From Rana temporaria (lineage: Eukaryota > Chordata > Amphibia > Anura > Ranidae): 64,000 nucleotides of DNA. A program made the translations under genes and the position numbers. Of the stretch, positions 56,001 through 63,682 are shown piece after piece (positions within the stretch are counted from its first letter, which is position 1; each line of letters starts with the position of its first letter). The stretch covers positions 302,378,373 to 302,442,372 of the forward strand of contig NC_053491.1 of NCBI RefSeq assembly GCF_905171775.1, written 5' to 3'. The notes beneath the pieces were generated by a model, which made no database searches, was not told the DNA's origin, and saw only the letters and a list, made by a program, of their open reading frames with translations.

Positions 56001-56520
56001 ACAAGCACACAACAAGATCTCGGCGACGAGTTCGTACCCGCAACATGGCTAGAAAACGGTCGTCAAATCAGATCAGACTAAAAATTACGACCTGAAGTAC
56101 AGAATGGCCTCTGAAGAACGACCTGCAAAACAGCACCGTGCACACAAGAACGCACTGCCAATACAAATACGTCCTGAATACAAGCACTGTATCACAGATC
56201 AGACGACAAATACACAAACTGTACAACAGAAAACGAAATTTAAAGCACAAACACTGAAAAGCATGAATCGTCTCTCACCAAACTTTTACTAACACGCAGC
56301 AACACGATATCAGCAAAAGAGGCCGTCTTCCGCATGGAAACGACCCTTTATAGTGACGTCGTACGTGCTTTACGTAACTGCGCTTTGCTAGAGCTTTTTG
56401 AAAAAGCGATGGTGTGTATGCTACGTCGTTTTTCAAAATGAAGTTTCCAAAACGTCGTTTTTTTTCATCACAGAAAACGTAGATTTTTTAGATTGCATAA
56501 AGTGATGGTGTGTATGCGGC
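55840..56520 (-). promoter_or_regulatory. A right terminal region: TIR and transposase promoter
   Basis: On the minus strand the terminal GCCGCATACACACCATCACT is followed by repeated ACGTTTT/AAAACGACGT words and then a TGACGTC...ACTATAAAGGG box (about 56349-56366), also present upstream of the H1 transposase. The stretch also holds the N-terminal codons of exon 1. Spread over several hundred bases, it seems to combine transposase binding and promoter functions. Confidence 0.5.
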
Positions 56521-56622
56521 ATTAGGCTTGACTGACATTATTTTTTTGGGCTAAATTTTGACTTGCAGAAATAATGGAGGCCTTCAGAGAACAGGAGTTC
56601 TTCACAGTATTTGTTCAAAGGA
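56521..56622 (+). pseudogene. C MADF gene fragment (first coding exon start)
   Basis: Intron end GGCTTGACTGACATTA...TTGACTTGCAG, then AAATAATGG and MEAFREQEFFTVFVQR, which aligns with MDPFKDVDFMTEFIQK of A. The rest of the domain is missing; unrelated sequence starts at about 56623. Confidence 0.75.
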
Positions 56623-56677
56623 GGCCACGGATGGCAACCCCCCTTTCTCTAGAATTTTTATTTCCCCAAAAAATAAT

Positions 56678-56930
56678 TTATTGTATCAAGATCTGGCATT
56701 GTAATGCCCCCCCCCCACCCCTAAAATAATCGACATATTGTTGCCACACAGCACGTGCACTTTGGGGGGCCAAGCCTGTATGGACAGTCTCACGGGCCAC
56801 CACCACTGGAACATCAGTGGCCTCATCAGGCACAAGTGTCATGTAGTTTGTTGAGGGTCTCTTTAGGAAATTGTGCAATATGCAGGAGCAAAGTATGACA
56901 TGGTTCTGATTCTACTTAAGAAACCTACAG
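56678..56930 (-). pseudogene. Harbinger transposase C-terminal fragment
   Basis: Minus strand: HVILCSCILHNFLKRPST, then PDEATDVPVVVARETVHTGL and VWQQYVDYFRGGGGALQCQI. It matches the last 80 residues of the transposases at 22500-22722 and 54314-54560. It belongs to a fourth Harbinger copy truncated on both sides, in an orientation that does not fit element C. Confidence 0.8.
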
Positions 56931-56994
56931 TCCTTATCTTGTTTGCACCGCCTGTATACTGCTGTTCAAAGTATATAGGGCCAAAAGGTCTTGT

Positions 56995-57289
56995 CAGGGC
57001 CAATGCTCACTATAGGCTCACTATGCAAGCCGCTTAGGGCCCCGCAAAGCCGTGAAGGGCCCCCAAAGTACTACAGGCCTGGTAAGAATGGTAAGAAGTC
57101 ATTTTCGCCCCCTTACCCCACTTCTAAACTCGCTGGCTGAGTCATTTCCGACAGCAGAACAGCCCCTCCCCCCGCTTCTCAACTTTCTTTAATGTGACAT
57201 GTCACTGTCGTCAGGGCCCCCCCCGCTTCTCATTTTTAATGTGCCATGTCATTTTGCTTAGGGCCCCAGGGAGGTCAGGATCGGCACTG
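56995..57289. mobile_element. hAT MITE R2
   Basis: Ends CAGGGCCAATG and CGGCACTG; perfect 8-bp duplication GGTCTTGT (56987-56994 and 57290-57297). Inverted homologue of R1 (45561-48140) without the LINE, so it shows the empty site of that insertion. Confidence 0.93.
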
Positions 57290-57297
57290 GGTCTTGT

Positions 57298-57789
57298 GTA
57301 ATGACCTGGGGGAGTGGTGGCGAGGAAACTCATGCTATTTTTGTTCAATGATTTTTATCCATATTGTAGGGACCAAGCATTACATTAAACCCGCAGGCAG
57401 TATTAAATAACTTTTTTCTGAGAGTAATCTCATGTTGTGCAGGGACATTTCTAAACACGTGACACTACTATAGACACCCAGCAGGTATATTTGAAGGAAT
57501 TTTTTTTTATTTTTTTTCACTTTAAGCATCATTAAAATCGCTGCTCAAGAAAAAACTACAGTTTTTAAAAACTTTTTTTTCCATTGATACATGTTCCCTG
57601 GGACAAGACCCGGGTTCTCAAAGACGTTTTCCATCAATAACTTGCATATTGGGCTTTAAAATGAGCACTTTTGAATTCGAACGTTCGAGTCCCATAGACT
57701 TCAATGGGGTTCTAAAAGTTCGCGCGAACGGATGGTCTGTTCGAACGTTCTGGTGCAAACCGAACCCGGGTATGTTCGGCTCATCCCTA
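57298..57789 (+). other. hAT-A right terminal region
   Basis: Non-coding end of hAT-A. The last 130 bp carry repeated TTCGAACGTTC words and finish GGCTCATCCCTA, inverse of the left end at 28200. No gene. Confidence 0.75.
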
Positions 57790-57797
57790 ATCACCTG

Positions 57798-60695
57798 CCT
57801 TTCCAAGAATCTGTCCGTCCATCACCAATAGCAACCCCAGCTACAACCCAGATAATTTCGCTCCCTACCAAATATTATTACCCAGTCTCTACCTGTTGTA
57901 CCTACCCCGCTTTCAATCCACCGGCTTCTTCCCTTCCAACTGTAACAACTCCACAAAAATCTCCTCCAGCTACTGTTCCTGTGCCTCTGCCACATTCCAA
58001 CCCTTCCTCCTACTTAATTCCATCCTTTTCATACGTCCCTCCTGTTAACAAGTCTGCAGTGACTAAACCCAAAAAGAAGCAGAAGTACTTCCCGACCCAC
58101 ACCATCACGCCAGCTGCCCAGCCTGTTGTTCCAGTGCCAGCTGCCCAGCCTGTTGTTCCAGTGCCAGCTGCCCAGCCTGTTGTTCCAGTGCCAGCTGCCC
58201 AGCCTGTTGTTCCAGTGCCAGCTACCCAGTCTGTTGTTCCAGTGCCAGCTGCCCAGCCTGTTGTTCTTGCTGCCCAGCCTGTTCCTGTGCCGGCTGCCCA
58301 GCCTGTTCCTGTGCTGGCTGCCCAGCCTGTTCCAGTGCCAGCTGCCCAGCCTGTTGTGCCAGCTGCCCAGCTTGTTCCAGTGCCAGCTGCCCAGCTTGTG
58401 CCAGCTGCCCAGCCTGTTGTTCCAGTGCCAGCTGCCCAGCCTGTTGTTCCAGTGCCAGCTGCCCAGCCTGTTCCAGTGCCAGCCGCCCAGCCTGTTGTTC
58501 CAGTGCCAGCCGCCCAGCCTGTTGTTCCAGTGCCAGCTGCCCAGCCTGTTGTTCCAGTGCCAGCCGCCCAGCCTGTGCCAGCTGCCCAGCCTGTTGTTCC
58601 TGCTGCCCAGCCTGTGCCAGCTGCCCAGCCTGTTCCAGTGCCAGCTGCCCAGCTTGTTCCAGTGCCAGCTGCCCAGCCTGTTGTTCTTGCTGCCCAGCCT
58701 GTTCCTGTGCCGGCTGCCCAGCCTGTTCCTGTGCTGGCTGCCCAGCCTGTTCCAGTGCCAGCTGCCCAGCCTGTTGTGCCAGCTGCCCAGCTTGTTCCAG
58801 TGCCAGCTGCCCAGCTTGTGCCAGCTGCCCAGCCTGTTGTTCCAGTGCCAGCTGCCCAGCCTGTTGTTCCAGTGCCAGCTGCCCAGCCTGTTCCAGTGCC
58901 AGCCGCCCAGCCTGTTGTTCCAGTGCCAGCCGCCCAGCCTGTTGTTCCAGTGCCAGCTGCCCAGCCTGTTGTTCCAGTGCCAGCCGCCCAGCCTGTGCCA
59001 GCTGCCCAGCCTGTTGTTCCTGCTGCCCAGCCTGTGCCAGCTGCCCAGCCTGTTCCAGTGCCAGCTGCCCAGCTTGTTCCTGTGCCAGCTGCCCAGCCTG
59101 TTGTTCCTGTGCCAGCTGCCCAGCCTGTTTCTGTGCCAGATGCCCAGCCTGATGTCCCAGTGCCAGCTGCCCAGCCTGACGTCCCAGTGCCAGCTACCCG
59201 GCCTGACGTCCCAGTGCCAGCTACCCGGCCTGACGTCCCAGTGCCAGCTACCCGGCCTGACGTCCCAGTGCCAACCGTCCAGCTCGATGAGCCGCTGTCT
59301 GTCGCCCAGCCTGATAAGCCACTGTCTGCTGCCCAGCCTGATGAGTCACTGTTTGCTGCCCAGCCTGAGAGGTTCCTGTTTGCTGCCCAGCCTGAGGGGT
59401 TCCTGTTTGCTGCCCAGCCTGAGGGGTTCCTGTTTGCTGCCCAGCCTGAGATGTTCCGACCAGCTGCCCAACCTGGTGTCCTGGTTCCTGCCTTGCAGCT
59501 TGGCGTCTCTGTTCCTGCCTTTCAGCCTGTCGTTCCGGTTCCTGCCTTCCAGCCTGGCGTTCCGGTTCCTGCCTTCCAGCCTGGCGTCCCGGTTCCCGCC
59601 TTCCAGCCTGGTGTCCCGGTTTCCGCCTTCCAGCCTGGCATTCCGGCCTTCCAGCCTAGCGTCCTGGTTCCTGCTTTCCAGCCTGGTGTCCCGGTTCATG
59701 TCTTCCAGCCTGGTGTGTCTGTCTTCCAGCCTGATGTACCTGCCTTCCAGCCTGGTGTCCCAGATCATGTCTTCCAGCCTGATGTGCCTGCCTTCCAGCC
59801 TGGTGCCCTGGTTCCTGCCTTCCAGTCTGATGTGCCCGCCTTCCAGCCTGGTGTCCCGGTTCCTGCCTTCCAGCCTGATGTGACTACCTTCCAGCCTGAT
59901 GTGACTGCCTTCCAGCCTGATGTGACTGCCTTCCAGCCTGATGTGTTTGCTTTCCAGCTTGATGTGCTTGCTTTCCAGCCTGATGTGCTTGCTTTCCAGC
60001 CTTATGTGCTCGCTTTCCGGCCTGGGGTGCTCGCTTTCCAGCCTGGGGTGCTCGCTGTCTGCCCGGATGTGCCCGCTGTCTGCCCGGATGTGCCCGCTGT
60101 CTGCCCGGATGTACCCACTGCTCAGCTCAAGCCTCCTTTGTTCCAGTTTGTCACCATGGACCTTCCTCGGCAACAGACAGTTGAAGCGTCCGGAGGCCGC
60201 TCTTTTGAGGGGGGTACTGTCAGGAAAGGTTCCATCCGCTGGTGCTATTTGTTACCTGACTTGCAGTACACCAGCAGGTGTCTCCGGACAGTTCCAAACT
60301 GTCGGGAGAACTTTCCCCAGCTAGTGTTATATCACCCTTGGGATGCAGTACTGGTCTCCACCAGCGGATGGACCCCGGCAGTGTGGAGCAGACGGCCTTT
60401 ACTGCGCTCAGGTGTGACCTGCACTCAATTACTGCACACCTCTACAAATACCCGGCGAGCTCAAGCAGACCTCGCCCTGGTATTGTTCTACCTCCCATGC
60501 CTGAGCCTGTTATCTGACCCTGCAATCTGGACTCTGTTTCTGTTCCCCATCCTGAGCCCATCCTGGACCCGTCCTTCCTTTTGCCTGTTTACCTTGGTTC
60601 CTGTTCCCCCTTGGCCCCGCAGCCTGTCCATCCATCCGCTCCCTGCTCCGCTGTGTCCCCATCCTCACCCATCTGCTGACTTCCCCTGTGTATGA
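57798..60695 (+). CDS. LTR-element repeat protein, C-terminal Pro/Ala/Gln/Val-rich part
   Basis: Continues the frame begun at 27690. A Pro/Ser/Thr-rich linker (about 57798-58090, with KPKKKQKYFPTH) is followed by about 700 codons of short repeats. First come PAAQPVVPV units (about 58110-59160), with an internal duplication of roughly 420 bp (58257-58676 and 58677-59096). Then PATRPDVPV, FAAQPEGFL, PAFQPGVPV, FQPDVTA and finally VCPDVPA units. The frame passes the polypurine tract and ends at 60695 inside the right LTR; whether the natural stop is there is unclear. No domain is recognised. It is low-complexity, probably disordered and rich in beta-branched residues. The frame stays open over 966 codons despite repeat expansion, which implies past selection or a recent origin. 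Confidence 0.6.
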   Translation, partial: PFQESVRPSPIATPATTQIISLPTKYYYPVSTCCTYPAFNPPASSLPTVTTPQKSPPATVPVPLPHSNPSSYLIPSFSYVPPVNKSAVTKPKKKQKYFPTHTITPAAQPVVPVPAAQPVVPVPAAQPVVPVPAAQPVVPVPATQSVVPVPAAQPVVLAAQPVPVPAAQPVPVLAAQPVPVPAAQPVVPAAQLVPVPAAQLVPAAQPVVPVPAAQPVVPVPAAQPVPVPAAQPVVPVPAAQPVVPVPAAQPVVPVPAAQPVPAAQPVVPAAQPVPAAQPVPVPAAQLVPVPAAQPVVLAAQPVPVPAAQPVPVLAAQPVPVPAAQPVVPAAQLVPVPAAQLVPAAQPVVPVPAAQPVVPVPAAQPVPVPAAQPVVPVPAAQPVVPVPAAQPVVPVPAAQPVPAAQPVVPAAQPVPAAQPVPVPAAQLVPVPAAQPVVPVPAAQPVSVPDAQPDVPVPAAQPDVPVPATRPDVPVPATRPDVPVPATRPDVPVPTVQLDEPLSVAQPDKPLSAAQPDESLFAAQPERFLFAAQPEGFLFAAQPEGFLFAAQPEMFRPAAQPGVLVPALQLGVSVPAFQPVVPVPAFQPGVPVPAFQPGVPVPAFQPGVPVSAFQPGIPAFQPSVLVPAFQPGVPVHVFQPGVSVFQPDVPAFQPGVPDHVFQPDVPAFQPGALVPAFQSDVPAFQPGVPVPAFQPDVTTFQPDVTAFQPDVTAFQPDVFAFQLDVLAFQPDVLAFQPYVLAFRPGVLAFQPGVLAVCPDVPAVCPDVPAVCPDVPTAQLKPPLFQFVTMDLPRQQTVEASGGRSFEGGTVRKGSIRWCYLLPDLQYTSRCLRTVPNCRENFPQLVLYHPWDAVLVSTSGWTPAVWSRRPLLRSGVTCTQLLHTSTNTRRAQADLALVLFYLPCLSLLSDPAIWTLFLFPILSPSWTRPSFCLFTLVPVPPWPRSLSIHPLPAPLCPHPHPSADFPCV

Positions 60696-60867
60696 CCTCG
60701 GCCTGGCTTCGTTTACGAATACGGTATTTCCCCTGATTGTATATGCTATTTGTTGTGCACTGGTTGTCTTCACTTATTTGTTAATAAACACCTTTTAGCT
60801 TCACTGCATACATTGTGGGTCTCCTCTGTGCAGTCATACAGTGCTGGTCTACTATATTCTCCTGACA
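60218..60867 (+). repeat. Right LTR of the pol-less element
   Basis: 650 bp starting TGTCAGGAAAGG and ending ATTCTCCTGACA, with AATAAACACC near 60783. Preceded by TTTTGAGGGGGGTAC. Confidence 0.93.
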
Positions 60868-61317
60868 CTGTGATACTGCCCCTTTTTAGCGAAGTGACAC
60901 ATATGGATGGCCCCCATAAAAATTATTTGTCGGAGACCCTCAAAAAGTAATCTAGTTTTGGGGGAGACACAGGTGCTCTTGAGTCCAGATGGGACAAAAG
61001 CTGCTTATTATCACTGTTGAGAATGAATCCTGTTTGCCTTTCACATTCTAGTAAGTTTGAACAAACACATCATCTTTTCCCCAATGTTTAGAAACATTGT
61101 CCAGGTGTGCTGTTCCTGGAACATCGGATTTCTGAGAAACGATGTGATGGAACGATCTTTACTACTACAATCGTGGAAAAAATTCCTATTTCCAAAAACC
61201 ACATAAAAATTCTACATGTGTTCCAAAGTACAACCAGGCCAACGAGGCAGATGTAGAAATATACATGCCAACAAATTAAGAAAGACAATTGCCAAAAAAA
61301 ATAAGTAAAAGGACCTA
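60868..61317 (-). other. H1 Myb-like intron, right part
   Basis: No gene. This lies between the right LTR and the donor of the Myb-like first exon and would be the intron of that gene on the minus strand. No repeat structure recognised. Confidence 0.45.
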
Positions 61318-61661
61318 CTTTTCTTAATAATTTTCTTGATCTTCTTAAACTGATGTGGCTCCCGCAGTTTCAAGTCCGACCAATGTTTACGGAGCTGCTC
61401 TTTGGACCTGGTGACCCCAAAGATATCATAAATTCTCCTCGCAACCTTGTCCATAATTTTAGCCTTCCTCCGGTTAGGGGTCTTGTATGGGCCATGTTCC
61501 CCGTCGTAATCCTTCCTCCGCAGTATGTCCACCATCTCCACCATCTCTTTTAAAGACATATTTGTTGCCTTGTAGTGTTTGTGCCTGGATCGGGACGTTC
61601 CTGCCTCTGTCCCTTCATGATCCTGCTGAGAGGTTAATGCACGCTCGTGTGACATCGCCAT
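61318..61661 (-). CDS. H1 Myb/SANT-like gene, first coding exon
   Basis: About 115 codons from ATG 61661 (an internal ATG follows at 61655): MAMSHERALTSQQDHEGTEA, then the domain MSLKEMVEMVDILRRKDYDG, KAKIMDKVARRIYDIFGVTR and KEQLRKHWSDLKLREPHQFK, equivalent to the C copy at 48411-48743. The exon ends AAAA/GTAGGTCC. Its remaining exons are 35-38 kb away at 23399-26900 because of the LTR-element and hAT insertions. The Myb-type accessory protein of Harbinger elements is thought to bind the ends and import the transposase into the nucleus. Confidence 0.8.
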
Positions 61662-61734
61662 CTTTCCGTTTCACAGTGATTAGGGGCGTGGAAAAGAGGA
61701 AAGGATCCGTCATGGGCGGCGACGAGGGCCGCGT

Positions 61735-61766
61735 TTCATGCATGCGCGGAGTATAAAAAGGAAAAC
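61735..61766 (+). promoter_or_regulatory. Divergent-region core promoter of H1 MADF
   Basis: GCATGCGCGGAGTATAAAAA between the Myb-like start (61661, leftward) and MADF (62424, rightward). A 5' UTR exon with donor AAG/GTAAGA near 61832 and an acceptor TTCTAG/ACATAA near 62394 follow. Confidence 0.7.
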
Positions 61767-61832
61767 AACGTGATTACGTAGGTTACGCAGAGATTATTCG
61801 AGCATTCTAAGCGAGGAGCTACAGAGACGAAG

Positions 61833-62394
61833 GTAAGAAATTACAACATGGGATCAGCAGAGGCCTAGAAACTTGAGAGCCATGGGATGGGGGTTTTGTA
61901 TGTTGTTTGCACCCTTTTACGCTATTATGTATCTTGGGGCCCAAAATGCTATTTTGTTCTCCAACTGCTTGGACACATCACAAAATCTATATGTGAAGAA
62001 TGCTCTACCTCTTTTTAATTTTAGTCTTGTGTATTCAGATCATGCAAGTATTGTTCTGTGTTGGTTGGACAGAGGTAATTAGGTAGTGTATTATGTCATC
62101 AATGCTGAGGGGCATGATATCTACACATGAAATAGTGCCTTGATGATTGCTATCATTAATAATAATTGTGGATGGTTATAGATGCCATGTATTTAGTGAA
62201 ATGGAACCAAAGGGTCTGCATGTAAAATCATTTGTTTGTACAACAATGGGGCAGAGCTGGCCAGCATTTTAGCAGCAGGAGACACTGTGTTTGTATAGTA
62301 GCTCAAAAATGATTGGGCACATATTCTGACAATGTCAAAGCTGAGCCGTTTTTAAAAATCGTGTTTTCTGTTTAATTATCTTTTGTTATTCTAG
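61833..62394 (+). other. H1 MADF 5' UTR intron
   Basis: GT at about 61832 (GAAGGTAAGA) and AG at 62394 (TATTCTAG). No coding signal inside. The equivalent intron in A and C starts just after the promoter and ends TTGCAG/AAATAATGG. Confidence 0.6.
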
Positions 62395-62423
62395 ACATAA
62401 TTTTTTTCCCCAAAAAAATAAAA

Positions 62424-63682
62424 ATGGATCAATTGCACCTTCCGGAAAACATCCTGCGATTAATCGAAAAATTTCGAGAAATGCCCATCCTTTGGGATTC
62501 CAGGCACACTGCCTATCACAAAAAAAAACTAAGAACGGCAGCACTGAGGGAGATAGCATCATACATGCAGACTTGGGTCCCAGACTGCACAGACATGATG
62601 GTCAAGGAGAAAATGGCAAACCTCAGGAGCACGTATAGAAGAACATACCAAGAGCAACAACAAAATAAATCAGGAGCAGCAGCAAGTGAGCCAAAGGAGC
62701 CCAAGCTGTGGTACTTCAAGGAGCTCGCTTTTTGGGGGGATCAAATGGAGTGCTGGGACTCACTTTCGAGTCTTCCTTCCAGCCTTCCTTCCACACTTCC
62801 TTCCAGCGGAACTTCCACGGATCCCCACACCCCTGCAGAGTCCACCGAGGGGCTGGCTGACATGGACCCAGATCTGGCGATCTTCAGTGAGGTATAGTCG
62901 CTTCCAACATATTTCTTGGCTGCTAATTATGGTTTGTTTATTGAGTTGATATTGTAAACAAAAAAACAAGCTTGGAAACAAAAACACAAGTCGCGGGCAT
63001 AAAAATAGGTGTCAGGGATGCCAACTGCAGGGGTCAGAAGGAGAGTCTGTTCAAGTTAAATGAAGAAAAACTAAACCAGTCTAGAGCATGAAAATGTGTG
63101 TGATTTGATTGTGCAAAATATTAAAACATGTCCCTTTTTTAGACACAGGAAGAAGAGACCAGCCAGGAGGTGGCAGCTCCTGAGGAACATGTCAGCCAGG
63201 CGGAAGGGGTGAGTGGCAGCCAGGAGGAGGCCGGGCCCAGTGGAGTTCAGCAGGTCCCCAGGCCCAGGCTCAGCACCATCAGCCAGGTTCCTCCCCTCCA
63301 GATGAGGCGACCAGGCCTAAGGAGGCGCATGAGGCAGGTGGAGGACGAGAGCCTACAAATGATCAGGGAGGCAAGTGCTATAATGAGGGCCCCCCTCAAC
63401 CCCACTGAAGCCTTCAGCGCCTCCATTGCTCACGAACTAAACCAAGGAGGGGAGGAGCAAAGGGTCCTGGCAAAGGACCTGAATAATAAGGTCCTTTGGT
63501 GGATGCATAGGGACCTGCTGACCAGGGACACTGATCTAAGTGACCCGGCCCGGCCTGCTCCACATCTGCTACATCCTCCTACTGCCACATCATCCCCACC
63601 TGCAAGGGTCCGTGTACGGGCCCGTGGAAGTTCCGCTGCAAGCCAGCCTGGAAGGAAGGCTGGAAAGAAGACGAGAAAGTGA
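62424..63682 (+). CDS. H1 MADF-domain protein, two coding exons
   Basis: Exon 1 62424-62891 (156 codons): MDQLHLPENILRLIEKFREM, LWDSRHTAYHKKKLRTAALR, VKEKMANLRSTYRRTYQEQQ and KLWYFKELAFWGDQ form a MADF domain (residues about 10-105), a Myb-related DNA-binding module. A Ser/Pro-rich tail repeats SLPSSLPST. Donor GAG/GTATAG. Exon 2 63143-63682 (180 codons), acceptor TTTTTTAG/ACACAG, in phase: a Gly/Ser/Pro region, a helix (RRRMRQVEDESLQMIREASA, LNPTEAFSASIAHELN) and a basic end GRKAGKKTRK. The joined protein is 336 residues with no stop. It has the same layout as the MADF of A. Role: probably an element-encoded DNA-binding partner of the transposase. Confidence 0.85.

Larger units (their letters stand above)
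48977..56520 (-). mobile_element. Third Harbinger element (A), inserted in the C MADF intron
   Basis: The right end reads GCATAAAGTGATGGTGTGTA then TGCGGC (56494-56520). The left end has the inverse ACCATCACTTTATGC at 48977, lacking the outer 11-12 bases. The flanks are the MADF 5' UTR intron of C: left GATGAGTTTGTGG and right GGCTTGACTGACATTA, both of which occur in that order in A's own MADF intron near 52880-52820. Genes: MADF (minus), Myb-like (plus), transposase (minus), the same order and relative strands as H1 read from the other side. Confidence 0.75.
44691..56622 (+). mobile_element. Second Harbinger element (C), partial, split by A
   Basis: Retained parts are a Myb/SANT-like gene on the minus strand (44985-48810), a divergent promoter near 48840, the start of the MADF 5' UTR intron (about 48940-48976) and, beyond Harbinger A, the intron end plus first MADF codons (56521-56622). 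The transposase expected to the left is absent. The outer borders with hAT-A are not sharp. Confidence 0.7.
28200..57789 (+). mobile_element. Autonomous-type hAT element (hAT-A) swollen by nested insertions
   Basis: Ends TAGGGATGAGC and GCTCATCCCTA; perfect 8-bp duplication ATCACCTG (28192-28199 and 57790-57797). Own parts: left arm 28200-29001 and 34485-34888, transposase gene 41041-44338, 3' region to about 44690, and right arm from about 57298. Removing nested elements leaves about 5.3 kb. Inside are gypsy elements G1 and G2 and the Harbinger complex C/A. The outer 60 bp on each side contain inverted TTCGACTCGAAC / GTTCGAACG words. Confidence 0.93.
27037..60867 (+). mobile_element. LTR retroelement without pol, carrying a Pro/Ala/Gln repeat ORF
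   Basis: A right LTR (60218-60867) starts TGTCAGGA and ends TCCTGACA. The left LTR ends with the same TCCTGACA at 27661 and matches over at least 620 bp, but its first bases (before about 27037) do not align. A polypurine tract (TTTTGAGGGGGGTAC) sits directly before the right LTR. Minus the 29.6-kb hAT inside it, the element is about 4.2 kb. The interior holds a single long frame and no protease, RT, RNase H or integrase, so the element would need another element's enzymes. No target duplication is visible at the outer edges, perhaps because the left LTR end is lost. Confidence 0.85.

Noticed and set aside
57798..59883. Second long frame (FQCQLPSLL repeats) and a minus-strand frame (RLEGRN repeats) over the Pro/Ala/Gln repeat
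   Set aside because: Shadows of the same tandem repeat. The chosen frame is the one that continues in phase with the N-terminal 170 codons across the hAT insertion.
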